From Orbilia blumenaviensis (taxonomy: Eukaryota; Ascomycota; Orbiliomycetes; Orbiliales; Orbiliaceae): 64,000 bases of DNA. Under the pieces are notes generated by a model, which saw nothing but the letters and a program-made list of their open reading frames with translations, was not told the origin of the DNA and ran no database searches. Each line of letters starts with the position of its first letter. The stretch's first letter is position 1. Of the stretch, positions 61,059 to 64,000 are shown one piece after another. The position numbers were made by a program, and so were the translations under genes. The stretch covers positions 2,046,001 to 2,110,000 of the forward strand of contig JAVHNS010000005.1 in the NCBI GenBank assembly GCA_036872755.1, read 5' to 3'.

Positions 61059-61598
61059 CGCCTTTGGATGTTGAAATCATGCAGAGTTGACATTATGAAC
61101 GTGTCTACGCTTCACACCAGCATCATGCAACAACAACACGTGCAACAGTTTCGAGACTTCACTATGAGACTACAGTCTCGTAACGCATTTGCGAACCAAT
61201 AGGTATCAACTAGCTATGCTCATATTAATCGGACTATTGTCATAAGGAGGCTCCTACTCAGTCCGATCGATGAGACTAGAAAACAAATTTTAAGAAGACG
61301 TTCTGGCCATCCGATACCAATTTTCATTAATGCATTCATATTTTTTTTTTTTCAAATTTGATGCGTTCGGAGCTAGTATTATGGTTAACATCATGGTGCT
61401 GGTAACCGAGAAAACATTCAAGAATAAACATTGTGTTACGCGAGTAAGTACTTCTTTCCTCCCTATCTGTCGTATAGTCGTTCAGTCCCTTAGGTAAATA
61501 TAAATATTTGTCTATCCATGTACATGAAATACTCAGATATCGCCCGACTATGTATGTACAAGCGCCCTCCGCACGGGCATGGCCTCTGATTATGATAT
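61059..61598. other. Intergenic
   Basis: About 540 bp: 5' flank of the tRNA gene and 3' flank of the methyltransferase gene, with a T-run at about 61341-61353. No gene seen. Confidence 0.45.
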
Positions 61599-62975
61599 TT
61601 ATATCGCCCTTTCAAATCTGAAGATGCTTGTGTATACTTCGACCCCAGTCGTGGGCGAAACCCAGCCCATATTCCGCGAACGATCCACCTTCCTCCACCC
61701 AACTGGTGTGCCATAGCTTTCAATCTCACTAAGGTGGTTAGACCCAGCCATATATCCGCTTCCTCTAAGACTTTGTGCCTCCTTGTAAGAATCGGGAATC
61801 TCGTCGATGGTAAAGGTAACTGATAATCTTGCCAACTGGAATGCACGGGAGAGAACCATGCTCAACTCATTAACGTCAAGATAATGCAATGCGCCGAAAC
61901 ATACGATATGATCGGCGGGGTCGGCATAGGCTACTAAAAGCCGCTGCATAGGCCCGACAAAAACACATTCGTATTGCCCATGGCGGAGGCATTCCGTTTT
62001 CATTTCTAGAGACACATCCATCCCGATAAATCTGCTAAGGTTTTGGGGGTTGCCGTGAATTCGAGCTAAAAGCCCAGTTCCACACCCGATGTCTAGCACA
62101 AGTCCATCAAAATTGTATGTCTGTACGATTTTCTTAAGAAGTTCTTGGTAATGCCCAGTTGTTCCGGCATCGTAATGGGCAGCGACAAGATCATACCGCC
62201 CCGCGATTTTGCGAGAAATGTCAGAAGCCCTGTTACGTTTTAAAAAGTATGAACTTATCGAAGAGTGAATGAACGAACGGTAGCCTCCTGGGAACGACTC
62301 ACGGATCGCACAAGCTTCGGGTGTCGGATTTGTTGCATCTGCAGATTGCGTGAATATTGCCTTTGGCATTAGACTTACCTCTAACAATTGCACAGGGTGG
62401 GTTGGCTCTTGCTCGCTCCTTGAGAGGATGGTGAATGTACACCAAGGGGAACCATGCAAGTTGTTTGTATAGAAAGCATCTTCGGCCGATTTCCGAATAG
62501 CGCTGTGGAGATCCGGATTCACCTTTGGGTCTAAGAGTGTCCCAGTGTTGCAGAAAACCGGAGATAGTGGAATTGGTGTGTTGTCGAGTTCGATAACCGT
62601 GCAAGCGTATTCATCCCATTCCGCTGTCGTTGCTTCTGCCCCAGCGACATTTTCGAGCAAAATACGGCCTCGAGCATCCGAAGCACATCTTTCTAAGATC
62701 CGACTTGGTAGTCCAATCACAGGGATCGATATATCTTCGATATATTTCGTAGCAAGCACGGCTAGCGCTTTGCGGGGTCCATTGTGCCACTCCCAGGGCA
62801 AAAGGTTGAAATAAACGTCAAAGCTCTCTGCGGCAGCGAAGTTTAGGTCTCGTTTGATACGGTCTTCTCCAATAAACCGTTGTTCTATAGTGTGCCTATC
62901 CGTATATTTCTCGATATCTGAATAGCCCACATCTTTGCTCCCGGCTACCGACGCTCGGAGAAGGCAAACCCTCAT
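61599..62975 (-). CDS. Class I SAM methyltransferase with D-Ala-D-Ala-ligase-like N-terminus
   Basis: Single exon, 458 aa, starting MRVCLLRASVAG. The C-terminal half (about 245-455) is a class I methyltransferase: DLVAAHYDAGTTGHY, motif I LVLDIGCGTGLLARIHG (residues 283-299), motif II-like RFIGMDVSLEM, motif IV-like HIVCFGALHYLDVNEL. The N-terminal half looks like part of an ATP-grasp protein of the D-Ala-D-Ala ligase type: FDVYFNLLPWEWHNGPRKAL and IPVIGLPSRILE match the 'FN(L)..G......A..LE...iP..G' pattern, and a later VNPDLHSAIRKSAEDAF fits the end of that fold. The central catalytic part is short or missing, so ligase activity is doubtful. Substrate unknown. No partner biosynthetic genes lie next to it within the window. 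Confidence 0.7.
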   Translation of the reverse strand: MRVCLLRASVAGSKDVGYSDIEKYTDRHTIEQRFIGEDRIKRDLNFAAAESFDVYFNLLPWEWHNGPRKALAVLATKYIEDISIPVIGLPSRILERCASDARGRILLENVAGAEATTAEWDEYACTVIELDNTPIPLSPVFCNTGTLLDPKVNPDLHSAIRKSAEDAFYTNNLHGSPWCTFTILSRSEQEPTHPVQLLEVSLMPKAIFTQSADATNPTPEACAIRESFPGGYRSFIHSSISSYFLKRNRASDISRKIAGRYDLVAAHYDAGTTGHYQELLKKIVQTYNFDGLVLDIGCGTGLLARIHGNPQNLSRFIGMDVSLEMKTECLRHGQYECVFVGPMQRLLVAYADPADHIVCFGALHYLDVNELSMVLSRAFQLARLSVTFTIDEIPDSYKEAQSLRGSGYMAGSNHLSEIESYGTPVGWRKVDRSRNMGWVSPTTGVEVYTSIFRFERAI

Positions 62976-64000
62976 CTTTCAAATCCCTTTGTAAGGTGGC
63001 GCCGACGGAAAAAGAGTTTCGCGAGAGCTTTGACACTCCGGGAATTGAAAAAGGCGTGGGGGCACGAAACAGAAGCACACAATTGACGAATTAGAGAACT
63101 CGATCAAGGACGCTTCGAATAAAGTAATTCCTTCCTTCCAGGAGGCCCTTAAGTTAGATGCTAACTAGAGCAATGAGGGATATTTTATTGTACCTTTTCC
63201 ACAAGTCAGATGTTATATATTTGGTTACTGCAATTGAGTTGTCGACTCCGTCCTAAGCACGCGTTTGTGTTCAGAGTACACAAATTCCGGATGTCATGAT
63301 AGTTTTCTCGAGGATTGTCATGTGGGGGTTGTTTAGCTGGTACTGTGTGACTCCGCGCCATGGTATATGCTAATTTATGTATAAAGCACCCCAGATGCAG
63401 CTAAGCTTAGCTAAGTGTTACTCGAAACATTCTTTCCATGGGCGATTCTCTAGGACGCCTGGGTCGTATCCGGGCCATTTTATGCCCGTTATGGAGCCAT
63501 ATCCCGGTTATCCATTTACCATCACCATGGCGGAAAGTTTCCGTATGAGCATGTGCAGTGCTGCCTTTTTCATCAAGCTCAGCTGCGCAGCAATCGGTAG
63601 CTATCTTACGCAATGCAACGTTCTGTCGTCGAACAGACGGTTACAAGCGAACCAATAATACTCGATCATGAGCCTTTCTTGGCGGAGAGCCATGCAGGGA
63701 TCCACCAGATGTACTTGTTAATATTACTAATTGGCCTTTGTAGATATGGCGTGGAAGGCCTGGTGCAAATGGTGGTTCTCTGGGTGCCGTCGTAGATTGC
63801 CGGCTGTACCCCTCAGGAACAATTGATTGACACTGGGTTTCAAATGTGATATTAAGATTCTGCCGGTATGCCATTTCCCATAAATACCAACTTAATTGCC
63901 AGTGTTATAGGCAATATGCCTTTGCAGAAGAAGCGTTAGTTTTCCACATATTTAAACCTCTTGATTTTGCGGGGTTTTCATTACAACCCTTATCGCTACA
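62976..64000. other. Right-end region without a supported gene
   Basis: About 1 kb. The left part holds the methyltransferase promoter. Minus-strand ORF pieces at 63641-63874 and 63407-63613 (for example WITGIWLHNGHKMARI) are somewhat protein-like but could not be joined by consensus introns and match no domain I know. Confidence 0.4.

Overview
The window is nuclear DNA of a filamentous ascomycete (Pezizomycotina). The evidence is the gene set (eisosome protein 1, Atg10, Rad7/Rad16, a Tps3/Tsl1-type trehalose subunit, a Gpi10 mannosyltransferase, fungal PhoD, F-box and CHFR-like proteins), short introns of mostly 46-120 bp with GTAAGT-like donors and CTAAC/CTAAT-like branch sites, and a tRNA gene with an intron after position 37. 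All gene models were spliced by hand. The class within Pezizomycotina was not determined.

Layout, left to right. 1-2590 (+): WW/PhoD-like phosphatase, cut by the left edge. 3006-4697 (-): F-box protein. 6629-8175 (+): decayed or hard-to-splice gene with an HEXXH motif. 8610-12184 (-): type IIC (Na/K-ATPase-like) P-type ATPase. A gene-poor zone of about 4 kb follows, then a 5.1-kb intronless RHS/YD-repeat gene at 16246-21342 (-), then another 2-kb gene-poor zone. 23391-32393 is compact housekeeping DNA: ATG10 (+), U2B''-like snRNP protein (-), and RAD7 (-) head-to-head with RAD16 (+). A low-complexity orphan lies at 32902-35396 (+). Two remotely similar three-exon orphans (36268-37085 -, 42139-42895 +) flank a gene-poor 5-kb stretch. 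44129-46555 holds a CHFR-like RING/PBZ E3 ligase whose reading frame is cut by one in-frame TGA. After it come a DUF4396-type membrane protein, a trehalose synthase regulatory subunit, eisosome protein 1, GPI10 (-), tRNA-Glu(CTC) (-) and a methyltransferase with a D-Ala-D-Ala-ligase-like N-terminus (-). The last 1 kb has no gene I can support.

Functional links. RAD7 and RAD16 encode the two partners of the yeast global-genome nucleotide excision repair factor (NEF4) and here share one 806-bp intergenic region. The RHS gene is the most unusual element. It has the plan of bacterial polymorphic toxins (N-terminal VDPRTGQ block, long YD-repeat shell, RHS core ending in a DPSG motif, hydrophobic linker, variable C-terminal domain) but carries a TATA box and lies among fungal genes. 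Its C-terminal domain has a His/Cys pair in clan CD (C80-like) cysteine-peptidase context, and no immunity-gene candidate follows it. Horizontal acquisition from bacteria is the inference I favour.
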